From the NCBI GenBank assembly GCA_903909435.1, contig CAIVVT010000299.1, positions 36,031 through 100,030 of the forward strand: a DNA stretch of 64,000 nucleotides, written 5' to 3'. The position numbers and the translations under genes are program-made. How positions within the stretch are numbered: position 1 is the stretch's first letter; every line of letters begins with the position of its first letter. Shown piece by piece: positions 45,856 through 54,525 of the stretch. The notes under the pieces were generated by a model. It made no database searches, had not been told where the DNA came from, and saw nothing but the letters and a program-made list of their open reading frames with translations. This DNA comes from an uncultured Acidobacteriia bacterium (lineage in GTDB: Bacteria; Acidobacteriota; Terriglobia; Bryobacterales; Bryobacteraceae).

Positions 45856-48126
45856 ATGAAAGCCAGCAACAGCTTGTGGAATGCTCGGATCGCAGGCGCG
45901 ATCGAGCCCGGCCTGGCCTCGGAAATCGACGCTTTTGAAAACGAGATTGCCCTCAAAAAGCAGGGTAAGATCGAGGACAAGATCTTCGCCGAGACACGCC
46001 TGCGGCGCGGCGCATACGGCCAGCGATACGACAACGGACAACGCCACGACGGCATCGAGAGCCGCAAGCTCGCCTACCCCCAGCCCGGCCTGACCAAAGG
46101 GCCGAACACGCTGTGGGACGCGCCGGGGATGCAGCGCATCAAGATCCCCTTCGGCGGCATGAACGCGGCGCAACTCGAAGTGATGGCGGAACTCGCCGAG
46201 GAGTATTCGGACGGCATCGCGCACGTCACCACGCGCCAGGATTTCCAGCTGCATTACGTCCACATCGAGGACGCCCCCAGCCTGATGCGGCGTCTGGCAG
46301 CCGTGGGCATCACCACGCGCGAAGCCTGCGGCAACACCGTTCGCAACGTGACCGCCTGCCCGCTGGCCGGCGTTTGCCGGGGTCAGGCGTTCGATGTCAC
46401 CCCATATGCCAGGGCGTTCGCCAGCTTCATGCTCGGGCACCCCGACGCGCAGGACTTCGGGCGCAAGTTCAAGGCGGCCTTCTCGGGCTGCGCGGACGAG
46501 CCGTGCTCGCTGGTTCGCATCCACGACCTGGGCTGCGTCGCGCAGACCCGCGTGGTGGACGGCAAGACCGAGCGCGGCTTCAGCGTCTATGTCGGAGGCG
46601 GGCTCGGCACGGTGCCGTATCAGGCCAAACTGTTCGACGAGTTCCTGCCGGAAGCCGAATTGCTGCCGCTGGGCCAGGCCATGGCGCGCGTATTCGCCCG
46701 ACTGGGCGAGAAGAAGAACCGCAACACGGCGCGCATGAAGTTCCTGGTGGTGAAACTGGGGCTGGAAGAGTTCAAACGGCTGGTGCTGGAGGAGCGCGCC
46801 AGGCTGCCTTTCGACCCGCGCTGGACGGCGTATCTGGCGGAAATCGAGAAGGAACAGGAGACGCCCAGCCGGCCGCCCGGCCTGCTGCAGATCACCGCAC
46901 CGGAGCCGGCGGACCAGCGCGAGTGGCGCGGCAGCAACGTGTACCCGCAGCGCCAGGCCGGCTACGCGACGGTGACGGTGGCCCTGCCGCTGGGCGACAT
47001 CACGGCCGACCAATTGCGCGCGCTGGCGGACATGGCCCGCAAGTACGTCAACGAGACCGTGCGGACGACGGTGGAACAGAACATCGTTTTGCGCTGGGTG
47101 AGCGAATCCGATCTGCCGGCGCTGTACGCCGACCTGCAGCGCGCCGGGTTGAATCAGGCGGGCGCGGGGACCATTCTCGACCCGACCTCCTGCCCCGGCA
47201 CGGACACGTGCAAGCTGGGGATTTCGTCCTCGCGCGGACTGGCCGGGGAGCTGCGGATGAGACTCGCGGAGAGTGCCATTTCGCGCGACGATGCCACCCG
47301 CGGGCTGCGGATCAAGGTCAGCGGCTGCTTCAACTCCTGCGGGCAACACCACGTGGCGGACATCGGTTTCTACGGCGTCAGCCGCAACAAAGGCGGGTTC
47401 GCCGCGCCGCACTTCCAGGTATTGCTGGGCGGGCAGTGGAACGAAAATGGCGGTGCCTACGGACTGGCCATTGGCGCAGTCCCGTCCAAGCGCGTTCCCG
47501 AGACCGTGGAGCGCATCACCAGCCGCTATCGGGAGGGACGCCAGGCAGGCGAGACGTTCCAGGGCTTCATCCGACGCATAGGCAAGGCCGCCTGCAAGCA
47601 GATGCTCGAGGATCTGATGACGCTGCCCACGCACGCCGAGGACGCCTCGTTCTACACCGACTGGCACGACGTGCGGGAGTACACGCTGGGCGATCTGGGG
47701 ATCGGAGAGTGCGCCGGGGAGGTGGTCTCCCCGCTGGAATTCCAGCTGACGGCGAGCGAGCGTGAGGCGTTCGAGGCGCAGTTGGCGCTGGAGAAGGGCG
47801 ACGTTGCGAAGGCGTCGAAACTGGCCTACGAAGCGATGCTGCGCGGGGCCACCGCGTTGCTCACGTGGCGGCAAGTGTTTTTCGTGAACTCGCCCGACGG
47901 CGTGGTGGAAACGTTCCGCAAGGAGTTCTACGACACGCAACTGTTCTTCGACCCGTTTGCCGGAGGCAAGTTCGCGCAATACTTCTTCCGGGCGCACGAG
48001 TTGGTGGCTGAGGAACGCACGGCGGATTCGGCCACGCGGTTGATCGAAGAGGCGCAGTTGTTCATCGAGGCCTGCCACAGTTGCACGATCCGGGAAGCGG
48101 CGCGGCTGCAGGCGGCGAAGGCATAG
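45856..48126 (+). CDS. Ferredoxin-type sulfite/nitrite reductase with a C-terminal helical extension
   Basis: A 756-residue siroheme/4Fe-4S reductase. Two ferrodoxin-like/substrate domain repeats run through residues 30-620, and cluster-binding cysteines are C446, C452, C491 and C495 (CPGTDTC, CFNSC). The length and TCPLAGV-type text fit NirA-like sulfite reductases, and the downstream cysteine genes favour sulfite reduction to sulfide. About 120 extra residues at the C-terminus (from LTASEREAFEAQLALEKGD) are predicted helical and look HEPN-like, which is not part of the core enzyme. The start ATG has only a weak ribosome binding site. Confidence 0.9.
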   Translation: MKASNSLWNARIAGAIEPGLASEIDAFENEIALKKQGKIEDKIFAETRLRRGAYGQRYDNGQRHDGIESRKLAYPQPGLTKGPNTLWDAPGMQRIKIPFGGMNAAQLEVMAELAEEYSDGIAHVTTRQDFQLHYVHIEDAPSLMRRLAAVGITTREACGNTVRNVTACPLAGVCRGQAFDVTPYARAFASFMLGHPDAQDFGRKFKAAFSGCADEPCSLVRIHDLGCVAQTRVVDGKTERGFSVYVGGGLGTVPYQAKLFDEFLPEAELLPLGQAMARVFARLGEKKNRNTARMKFLVVKLGLEEFKRLVLEERARLPFDPRWTAYLAEIEKEQETPSRPPGLLQITAPEPADQREWRGSNVYPQRQAGYATVTVALPLGDITADQLRALADMARKYVNETVRTTVEQNIVLRWVSESDLPALYADLQRAGLNQAGAGTILDPTSCPGTDTCKLGISSSRGLAGELRMRLAESAISRDDATRGLRIKVSGCFNSCGQHHVADIGFYGVSRNKGGFAAPHFQVLLGGQWNENGGAYGLAIGAVPSKRVPETVERITSRYREGRQAGETFQGFIRRIGKAACKQMLEDLMTLPTHAEDASFYTDWHDVREYTLGDLGIGECAGEVVSPLEFQLTASEREAFEAQLALEKGDVAKASKLAYEAMLRGATALLTWRQVFFVNSPDGVVETFRKEFYDTQLFFDPFAGGKFAQYFFRAHELVAEERTADSATRLIEEAQLFIEACHSCTIREAARLQAAKA

Positions 48127-48127
48127 C

Positions 48128-48649
48128 ATGGAACACGTAAGCATCAAGATCTTCGCCACGGCGGATAGTTCGCCCGTGGCGATCGCCGACGCGATCCCGG
48201 TGTTCCACCGCTGGATTCAGGCCCGCGATCTGCCGGAACTGGCGATCGACGTCGCCGACTATTCGCACGTGCCGGCCGGGCCGGGCGTGCTTTTAATCGG
48301 GCACGAGGCGAATTATGCGTTAGACAATGCGCACGACCGTCCCGGTTTCCTGTATAGCCGCAAAGCGGCGGACGGGGTAAGCCTGCAGTACGTCTACGAC
48401 TCGGCACTCCGCGGCAGCCGACGCCTGGAAGCCGAGCCCGAATACCAAGGCAAACTCAAATTCGATCCCAAGGAATTGGAGATCACGCTGAATGACCGGC
48501 TGCTCTATCCAAACACGGAAGCGGGCTGGCTGAGCGTCGAACCGGCGTTGAGGGCGTTTCTCGATGGACTTTACGGCACTGGAGCGTACAACATCACGCG
48601 CGCGGCCGATCCTCGCGAACGGCTGAGCGTGGTGGTCTCCGCAGCCTGA
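48128..48649 (+). CDS. Conserved-looking protein of unknown function in the sulfur operon
   Basis: A 173-residue soluble protein beginning one base after the sulfite reductase stop, so it is translationally coupled. It has alternating helix/strand text (SIKIFATADSSPVAIADAIPVFHRW, LPELAIDVADYSHVPAGPGVLLIGHEANYALD) and ends NITRAADPRERLSVVVSAA. No cysteine is present, so it is not a redox or iron-sulfur protein. Its placement between sulfite reductase and cysteine synthase suggests a role in the same pathway, but I do not recognise a family. Confidence 0.8.
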   Translation: MEHVSIKIFATADSSPVAIADAIPVFHRWIQARDLPELAIDVADYSHVPAGPGVLLIGHEANYALDNAHDRPGFLYSRKAADGVSLQYVYDSALRGSRRLEAEPEYQGKLKFDPKELEITLNDRLLYPNTEAGWLSVEPALRAFLDGLYGTGAYNITRAADPRERLSVVVSAA

Positions 48650-48663
48650 CCGCATTGAACTTG

Positions 48664-48763
48664 GGACGGCGCTCAAGCGCCCCGTGGGCTCTCCATAGCC
48701 CGCATTAACTGTTTTCCAGAACGGGCGCCGGAGTGCCCACGCGGCTCGGGAGAGCCGCCCCAC
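48664..48763. repeat. Inverted pair of tandem-hairpin repeats, family C
   Basis: A minus-orientation copy (48664-48703) and a plus-orientation copy (48721-48763) of the unit, about 17 bases apart and pointing towards each other's ends as in the 26 kb pair. They separate the upstream two genes of the sulfur block from cysM. Confidence 0.75.
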
Positions 48764-48779
48764 CCACCTGAATCTTGAA

Positions 48780-48815
48780 TCTATATTACGTTGAGCGACA
48801 TTGATATAATTAGGA
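48780..48815 (+). promoter_or_regulatory. Probable promoter of cysM operon
   Basis: In an AT-rich island the exact -10 hexamer TATAAT lies at 48805-48810, about 33 bases before ATG 48843. No good -35 is at normal spacing, so an activator or extended -10 is likely. The preceding TTGATA and the following TTAGGAACAAA share a pattern with the region before the sulfite reductase (see findings). AAGGAG at 48828-48833 is the ribosome binding site. Confidence 0.45.
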
Positions 48816-48842
48816 ACAAAGACATGCAAGGAGTTCGCGCCC

Positions 48843-49793
48843 ATGCTGGCCGCCTGGTCAACACCTGAACCGCAGGACGGCGATTCACTGCTGGATCAAA
48901 TAGGCAATACGCCCCTGGTTCGGCTGAGCCGGTCGGTCGCCGACCTGCCCGGCATCGAGATCTGGTTGAAACTGGAGTTCTTCAATCCCGGCGGCTCCGT
49001 GAAAGACCGGGCGGCGCGGGGCATCATCCTGGACGCCGAGCGCAGCGGACGCCTCTCCCAAGACAAGATCATCCTAGACGCGACGAGTGGGAACACGGGC
49101 ATCGCGTATGCGACCATAGCCGCCGCACGCGGTTACAAGGTCAAGTTGTACCTGCCCGCCAATGCGAGCCGCGAGCGCAAGCAGATTCTGAAGGCGCTCG
49201 GAGCGGAGTTGGTGCTGACCGATCCTGGCGAGGGCTCCGACGGCGCGTTCCGGCGTGTACGCGAGATCAACGCCTCCGACCCGGATCTCTATTTCTACGC
49301 CGACCAGTACAACAATCCGGCCAACTGGCAAGCGCATTTCCACACCACCGCACCCGAGATCCTGGACCAGACCGAGGGCCGCCTGACGCACTTCGTCGCT
49401 CTGATGGGTACCACGGGTACGTTCACCGGCACCAGCCGGCGGCTGAAGCGGGACCTGCCACGCGTCGAATGCTGGTCGGCTCAACCCGCCACGGCGTTCC
49501 ACGGCATTGAGGGAACCAAGCACCTGCCCACGGCAATCATCCCGGGCATCTACGACGAGTCGGTGAGCGACGGGAACCTGTGGATCGAGACCGAAGACTG
49601 CCACGCAATGGCCCGCAAACTGGCCCGCGAGGAGGGCTTGCTGGTGGGCATTTCGGCCGCCGGCAACGTCGTGGCAGCGCGACGACTGGGCGAGCGCCTG
49701 GTGCGCGAAGGGCGCAGCGGCGTAGTCGTCACCATCGCCTGCGACAGCGCGGCCAAGTATATGAGCGAGGAGTTTTGGCATGATCCGGATTGA
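48843..49793 (+). CDS. cysM: Cysteine synthase (CysM-like)
   Basis: A 316-residue fold-type II PLP enzyme. The Schiff-base lysine is K54 in NPGGSVKDRAA, the substrate loop is TSGNTGIAYATIAA and the cofactor phosphate loop is GTTGTF. The downstream JAMM protease, sulfur carrier and activating-enzyme genes match the mycobacterial CysM pathway, in which O-phosphoserine reacts with thiocarboxylated CysO. Whether this protein prefers O-phosphoserine cannot be told from sight, so the symbol is by context. Its last 14 bases overlap the next gene. Confidence 0.9.
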   Translation: MLAAWSTPEPQDGDSLLDQIGNTPLVRLSRSVADLPGIEIWLKLEFFNPGGSVKDRAARGIILDAERSGRLSQDKIILDATSGNTGIAYATIAAARGYKVKLYLPANASRERKQILKALGAELVLTDPGEGSDGAFRRVREINASDPDLYFYADQYNNPANWQAHFHTTAPEILDQTEGRLTHFVALMGTTGTFTGTSRRLKRDLPRVECWSAQPATAFHGIEGTKHLPTAIIPGIYDESVSDGNLWIETEDCHAMARKLAREEGLLVGISAAGNVVAARRLGERLVREGRSGVVVTIACDSAAKYMSEEFWHDPD

Positions 49794-50265
49794 AGCGGGT
49801 GCCTGGGCCGTCATGCTCGAGCACGCCTACAGCGCCTACCCGCGCGAGTGCTGCGGGATTTTGTTGGGCGCAGAAAACCCGGGCGGCGAGCGCGTGGTCT
49901 CGGCGGCATTTCCGTGCCGCAACGCCTATGAGGGCGACCAGAGCGACCGCTTCCAGATCGACCCCCGCGATCAAGTGAGAGCCAACCTGAAGTGTCGCGC
50001 AGAAGATATTGATATTATTGGTTTTTTTCATTCTCATCCAGACTGCGACGCGTACTTCTCGGCCACCGACTTGAAGAACTCCTGGCCCTGGTATTCGAAC
50101 ATAGTCCTGTCGATCCGGCAGGGTGCATTCGCCGGCGCAGGGTCCTTTCGTGCGAACGACGACCAGTCGCAGTCTGAAACTGAAGAGCTAACCTACCCAT
50201 CCGCATTGCCCGCCCCGGCCGCCGACGTGGCTGAAACCGCCCCTGGCGTCGAGTCTCCTTCCTGA
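49780..50265 (+). CDS. JAMM/MPN metalloprotease (Mec-like, M67)
   Basis: A 161-residue protein with the JAMM zinc site: E23 in PRECCGILLG, then H84-S-H86 and D97 in HSHPDCDAYFSATD. In Mycobacterium the homologue Mec cleaves cysteine from the CysO-cysteine adduct. Here it lies between cysM and the sulfur-carrier gene, as expected for that job. The C-terminal 40 residues after the JAMM core are Ser/Pro/Glu/Ala-rich and probably disordered. The gene starts inside the cysM end. Confidence 0.93.
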   Translation: MIRIEAGAWAVMLEHAYSAYPRECCGILLGAENPGGERVVSAAFPCRNAYEGDQSDRFQIDPRDQVRANLKCRAEDIDIIGFFHSHPDCDAYFSATDLKNSWPWYSNIVLSIRQGAFAGAGSFRANDDQSQSETEELTYPSALPAPAADVAETAPGVESPS

Positions 50266-50314
50266 AGGAGCCAGCGCGGCCCACTTGAATTCCGATTTGG
50301 AGTAACCGAACACA

Positions 50315-50593
50315 ATGGCAAAAGTCCTGATCCCCACCCCGCTCCGGCAGTATGCCGGCAACCAGAAAGAAGTCGATATCGCCGGAGCGACGGTGGGTGA
50401 AATCCTCACCTCACTCACGTCCGAGTTCGCCGACCTACGCAAACATCTCTATACGGATGAAGGCAAACTGAGGAGTTTCGTCAACGTTTACCTGAACGAC
50501 GAAGACGTGCGCTACCTGGACAAAGACAAGACGGCTGCGGCCCCCGGCGACACCCTCTCCATCGTCCCCAGCATTGCGGGAGGCGGGCGTTGA
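50315..50593 (+). CDS. MoaD/ThiS-type sulfur carrier protein (CysO-like) ending GGGR
   Basis: A 92-residue ubiquitin-like beta-grasp protein: MAKVLIPTPLRQYAGNQKEV, FVNVYLNDEDVRYLDKDKTA, SIVPSIAGGGR. CysO ends in Gly-Gly, which is adenylated and thiocarboxylated. This protein has Gly-Gly-Gly-Arg, so one residue would have to be removed to expose the terminal glycine. The adjacent JAMM protease is a candidate for this, as for QbsE/QbsD-type carriers. The stop overlaps the TTG start of the activating-enzyme gene (TTGA). Confidence 0.9.
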   Translation: MAKVLIPTPLRQYAGNQKEVDIAGATVGEILTSLTSEFADLRKHLYTDEGKLRSFVNVYLNDEDVRYLDKDKTAAAPGDTLSIVPSIAGGGR

Positions 50594-51756
50594 GTACAGT
50601 CACGACAGCGCCGGCCACACTCACGAGCGAGGAACTGCAGCGCTACAGCCGCCACCTGATCCTGCCCGAAGTCGGGCCGGAAGGGCAACTCAAGCTGAAG
50701 CAAGCCAAAGTGCTGCTGGTCGGGACGGGCGGCCTGGGCGCACCCATGGCTTTGTACCTATCCGCCGCGGGCGTAGGCACACTCGGGCTGGTGGATTTCG
50801 ACGTCGTAGATCGCTCGAACTTACAGCGGCAAGTGATTCACGGCACAAGCGATATCGGTCGCAAGAAGATCGATTCCGCCGCTGCCTCCATCGCCGAAAT
50901 CAACCCGAACGTGAAGGTCGTCAAGCACGAAGTCGCGCTCAGTAGCGAGAACGCGCTGGACATTCTGAAGGACTACGACATCGTCGCCGACGGCACCGAC
51001 AACTTCCCGACCCGTTATCTGGTGAACGACGCTTGCGTACTGCTGCGCAAGCCGAACGTCTACGGCAGCATCTTCCGCTTTGAGGGGCAGGCTTCGGTCT
51101 TCGCCACGGAGGACGCACCTTGCTACCGTTGCCTTTACCCCGAGCCGCCACCGCCGGGGTTGGTGCCGAGTTGCGCCGAAGGCGGCGTGCTGGGCATCCT
51201 ACCGGGCGTCGTAGGACTGATCCAGGCGACTGAAGTGGTGAAACTGATCCTCGGACAGGGCGAGCCGCTCAAGGGCCGCCTGCTGCTGTACGACGCGCTA
51301 GCCATGCGCTTCCGCGAGTTGAAACTACGCAAGAACCCGGAGTGCCCGGTTTGCGGCGAACATCCGACTGTCACCAAACTGATCGATTATCATCAGTTCT
51401 GCGGAGTACCCAAATCCACGGAGGTTCCCCAGGTGGCATCAGGCGATATCAGCCCGGTTGAAGTGAAGGCGCGGCTCGACCGCGGTGAAGATTTTCAGTT
51501 GATTGACGTGCGCGAAGTGTTCGAACACCAGATCTGCAACATCCCGCAAGCCAAGCTGATCCCGCTGGGCGAGTTGCCGAAGCGGCTGAGCGAGATCGAC
51601 CCCGCGCGCGAGGTCGTGGTCCACTGCAAGATGGGTGGGCGTAGCGCCAAGGCGGCCGATCTGCTGCGCGCGAACGGCTACACCAAGGTGCTCAACATGA
51701 CGGGCGGCATCCTCGCCTGGAGCGACAAGGTGGACCCCAAAGTCCCCAAGTATTAG
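50590..51756 (+). CDS. MoeZ/MoeB-like sulfur-carrier adenylyltransferase/sulfurtransferase with rhodanese domain
   Basis: A 388-residue two-domain protein. Residues 1-260 form an E1-like ThiF/MoeB domain with the ATP-binding VGTGGLGAPMALYLS, the zinc cysteines in APCYRCLY and CPVCGEH, and active-site-region VPSCAEGG. Residues 275-388 are a rhodanese with the catalytic Cys in VVHCKMGGRS. In Mycobacterium MoeZ adenylates CysO and transfers sulfur to its C-terminus. TTG 50590 start is forced by overlap with the carrier stop. It ends the sulfur operon. Confidence 0.92.
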   Translation: MSTVTTAPATLTSEELQRYSRHLILPEVGPEGQLKLKQAKVLLVGTGGLGAPMALYLSAAGVGTLGLVDFDVVDRSNLQRQVIHGTSDIGRKKIDSAAASIAEINPNVKVVKHEVALSSENALDILKDYDIVADGTDNFPTRYLVNDACVLLRKPNVYGSIFRFEGQASVFATEDAPCYRCLYPEPPPPGLVPSCAEGGVLGILPGVVGLIQATEVVKLILGQGEPLKGRLLLYDALAMRFRELKLRKNPECPVCGEHPTVTKLIDYHQFCGVPKSTEVPQVASGDISPVEVKARLDRGEDFQLIDVREVFEHQICNIPQAKLIPLGELPKRLSEIDPAREVVVHCKMGGRSAKAADLLRANGYTKVLNMTGGILAWSDKVDPKVPKY

Positions 51757-51808
51757 GCGGACAGGCGGGGCAGCGGGACCGCGGCCAAGAGCGTTCCCGC
51801 GCCCGTAT

Positions 51809-51852
51809 GCGGGGTCTGGAGGCTCCGCGCGGCTCTGGAGAGCCGCCCCACC
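51809..51852. repeat. Tandem-hairpin repeat, family C
   Basis: GCGGGGTCTGGAGGCTCCGC followed by a GGCTCT/AGAGCC hairpin and CCCCAC. It abuts the stop codon of the convergent DUF1080 gene and lies 53 bases after the MoeZ-like stop, so it separates the two tail-to-tail genes. Confidence 0.75.
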
Positions 51853-52490
51853 TACGGCAATTGCTTGACGCGGATATTGCGGAACTCGACGAGGCTGCCG
51901 TGGCCCAGGAAGCCGATGTGGCCGCTGCGGCGTGCCAGACCGGGGTGGTGCTCAAGGACGGCCGGTTCTTTCACCATGTCGAGATCGGCGTCCAGGATAA
52001 TCACGCCGTTGAGCGTCACTTTAATGCGGCGGCCGTTCGCGACGATCTCTTCCTCATTCCACTCGCCTAGCGGCTTGCGGAAGCCGGTACGGGCGGGAAT
52101 CGCGTCGTAGACGGAGCCGTGATACTGCTCCGGCCGGATCTGACCTTTGTACATCTTGTCGCCGTCGTCGAGGATCTGGACCTCCATGCCTTGATAGGCG
52201 GCATCCCCCTCAAACGGCGCACGAATCCCCACGCCGTTGTTGGCGCCTGCCGTCAACAGGAACTCGAAGCGAAACGCAAAATTGGCGTATTCTCTTTCCG
52301 TAAAGAGGTTGCCGCCGCCATCGGCCGGGCAGACGATCTTGCCGTCCTGCACGACGTAGCCGGGGCCGTGACCGCCGACGAGTTTCCATCCGTTCAGAGT
52401 CTTGCCGTCGAATAGGGGTTTGAAGCCGGCCTCGTCAGCCCCGGAAACGAACTGGAGGGTGAGAGCCAGCGCAGCGATGAGCTTGTACAT
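51852..52490 (-). CDS. Secreted DUF1080 (3-keto-disaccharide hydrolase) protein
   Basis: A 212-residue exported protein. Signal peptide about residues 1-18 ([19 protein letters not shown]), then [18 protein letters not shown], the family's opening, with [27 protein letters not shown] and [20 protein letters not shown] at the C-terminus. DUF1080 proteins have a concanavalin-like fold, and some members cleave 3-keto-glucosides. The start at 52490 is where the signal begins; the frame is open further upstream. It converges on the sulfur operon. Confidence 0.9.
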   Translation of the reverse strand: MYKLIAALALTLQFVSGADEAGFKPLFDGKTLNGWKLVGGHGPGYVVQDGKIVCPADGGGNLFTEREYANFAFRFEFLLTAGANNGVGIRAPFEGDAAYQGMEVQILDDGDKMYKGQIRPEQYHGSVYDAIPARTGFRKPLGEWNEEEIVANGRRIKVTLNGVIILDADLDMVKEPAVLEHHPGLARRSGHIGFLGHGSLVEFRNIRVKQLP

Positions 52491-52569
52491 ATGATCGAGT
52501 CTACCTCGGCACGGAAGTCGCGACGCCACTCGACCGACCGCTGCTAGAATTGCCTGAACGGAGGGTGCA

Positions 52570-52968
52570 ATGGGAACCCGGATTTCGCCCATGCTGGCGG
52601 TCGGCGACGGTCGCGCCGCCATCGAGTTCTACAAAACCGCGTTTGGGGCGACGCTGCTGTGGGACCTGGAGGGACAGGTCGCCGGACTCGAAATCGACGG
52701 CGAGCCGTTCTTCCTGGCGCAGGAATCGCCTGAATTTGGCACACGCGGGCCAGCCTCGGTGGGCTTCACCACCGTCAGGATCGAACTGTTCGTGGACGAC
52801 CCCGTCGAGGTGCACCGGCGCGCCGTGGCAGCGGGAGCCACCGTGAAGGACCCAGTCGTCGAACATACGCACCCGACCGTCGGCCCGCGTCCAATCAAGC
52901 GCATGCTGCAGGGTGCGGTAATCGACCCGTTCGGCCACATGTGGCTGGTGGGGAAGTTCCTGGAGTAG
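52570..52968 (+). CDS. VOC superfamily protein (PhnB/glyoxalase-like)
   Basis: A 132-residue vicinal-oxygen-chelate protein: [23 protein letters not shown] at the N-terminus and [20 protein letters not shown] at the C-terminus, with the paired beta-alpha-beta-beta-beta modules expected. Length is typical of PhnB-like members. Substrate is unknown. GGAGG lies just before the ATG (52560-52564). It is divergent from the DUF1080 gene. Confidence 0.88.
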   Translation: MGTRISPMLAVGDGRAAIEFYKTAFGATLLWDLEGQVAGLEIDGEPFFLAQESPEFGTRGPASVGFTTVRIELFVDDPVEVHRRAVAAGATVKDPVVEHTHPTVGPRPIKRMLQGAVIDPFGHMWLVGKFLE

Positions 52969-53404
52969 GCCGGGCAAGAGGGCCGCGCAGTACGGCTGCG
53001 CTACCCGACTGGGGCAGTGTAAGCCGAGGTCGTAGTCCGTGTGTGGTTGGCTGGCCGCAGCTTGCAATCCAGGAATTCTTCCGGGTCGATTGAAATATTT
53101 GATTGGACCGAACAGTCAGGTTACCGCTAAACTTCAACCTTCAGTCAAGTAAAGCCGTTCCCTGCCCGGTCTGCAGGAGCCCCGCTTCTATTTCCAACTT
53201 CTGGAGTTTGGCAAAGATGCAGAGTGCCCCGAGCAGCGAGACCCCACAGAATTGCATTCCCACCGGGAGTCGGCAGCCCACGTTGTCGAATTGGGCAAGG
53301 CGGAAAACTGTGGTGGTGCTTCGATATTCATGCCTGCCCGGGCGCTCGCAGTGCCGAAAGCCCAGCGTGTGAATGAATGCAACCCACGGAAGCCCCAAAC
53401 ACTT
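52969..53404. other. Long leader upstream of glutamine synthetase, nothing recognised
   Basis: About 435 bases between the VOC gene and the glutamine synthetase start. The synthetase frame stays open to 53252, but the extra residues have no family support, so I treat the start as ATG 53405. I see no riboswitch, repeat or tRNA. The stretch may hold the promoter and a long untranslated leader. Confidence 0.5.
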
Positions 53405-54460
53405 ATGACAAAATACAAACTCGAATACATCTGGCTGGACGGCAAACATCCCGTTCCCGACCTGCGCGGCAAGAGCCTGCTCAAGGAATTCAAGACTCCT
53501 CCGACACTTGCCGATCTACCCAATTGGGGTTTTGACGGCAGTTCCACCATGCAGGCCGAAGGCAAGAGTTCCGACTGCGTGCTAAAACCCGTCGCTCTGT
53601 ATCCAGATGGAAGCCGCAAAGACGCCTATATCGTCCTGAGCGAAGTGATGCACGCCGATGGCACTCCGCATTCCACCAACGCACGCGCCACCATCGAGAA
53701 CGACCCCGACCTGTGGATTGGTCTTGAACAGGAATACTTTTTGTATCAAGGCGGGCGACCGCTCGGCTTCCCGGAAAACGGCTATCCAAGCACTCCGCAA
53801 GGCCCGTACTACTGTGGCGTCGGCTACAAGAACATGGGCAGCCTGGCCCGTAAGATCGTGGAAGAACACTGGGACTTGTGTCTGACCGCGGGTATCAATC
53901 ACGAAGGCATCAACGCGGAAGTCGCTAAAGGCCAGTGGGAATTCCAGATCTTCGCCAAAGGCTCTACCAAAGCCGCCGACGACACGTGGGCCGCTCGTTA
54001 TTTGCTTTTGCGACTCTGCGAGAAATACGAAGTGGACGTCGTGTTGCACTGCAAACCCATCAAGGGCGACTGGAATGGATCCGGCATGCACTGCAACTTC
54101 TCGTATAAGTACTTGCGTGAAGTGGGCGGCAAGGAGTACTTCGAAGCTCTCATGGCGGCATTCTCCGCGAACGTCGCCGAACACATCGCCGTGTATGGCC
54201 CGGACAACCATTTGCGCCTGACGGGCCTGCACGAGACGCAAGCCATCGACAAGTTCAGCTACGGTCTTTCCGATCGCGGCGCTTCGATCCGGATGCCCGT
54301 TAACTTCATCAAGAACGGGTATAGGGGCTATCTGGAAGATCGACGTCCGAACTCCGAAGGCGATCCTTACCAGATCGTCTCGCGCATCCTGAAGACGATC
54401 AACAGCGTCCCGCAGCCCGGAACCAGCGACGCGCCACTGACAAAATCGGCGGCGGCATAG
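53405..54460 (+). CDS. glnII: Glutamine synthetase, type II (eukaryote-like)
   Basis: A 351-residue GSII that makes glutamine from glutamate, ammonia and ATP. It begins MTKYKLEYIWLDGKHPVPDLRGK; NWGFDGSSTMQAEGKSSD holds substrate-binding text; the metal/ATP region is GLEQEYFLY and GINHEGINAEVAKGQWEFQI; HCNFSYKYLRE and the late RRPNSEGDPYQIVSRI follow. Length is normal for GSII, unlike the longer GSI. GSII is not regulated by adenylylation. The gene stands alone. Confidence 0.95.
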   Translation: MTKYKLEYIWLDGKHPVPDLRGKSLLKEFKTPPTLADLPNWGFDGSSTMQAEGKSSDCVLKPVALYPDGSRKDAYIVLSEVMHADGTPHSTNARATIENDPDLWIGLEQEYFLYQGGRPLGFPENGYPSTPQGPYYCGVGYKNMGSLARKIVEEHWDLCLTAGINHEGINAEVAKGQWEFQIFAKGSTKAADDTWAARYLLLRLCEKYEVDVVLHCKPIKGDWNGSGMHCNFSYKYLREVGGKEYFEALMAAFSANVAEHIAVYGPDNHLRLTGLHETQAIDKFSYGLSDRGASIRMPVNFIKNGYRGYLEDRRPNSEGDPYQIVSRILKTINSVPQPGTSDAPLTKSAAA

Positions 54461-54525
54461 CCCCCGCTACCAAGCCGCCGTGCGGCGCGGAAGGCGGATA
54501 AGAGCCCTCCACGCCGCTATGCCTT

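Noticed and set aside
45742..48159. 805-codon minus-strand frame opposite sulfite reductase
   Set aside because: His/Arg/Gln-rich without any motif; the plus strand has all siroheme/4Fe-4S cysteines.
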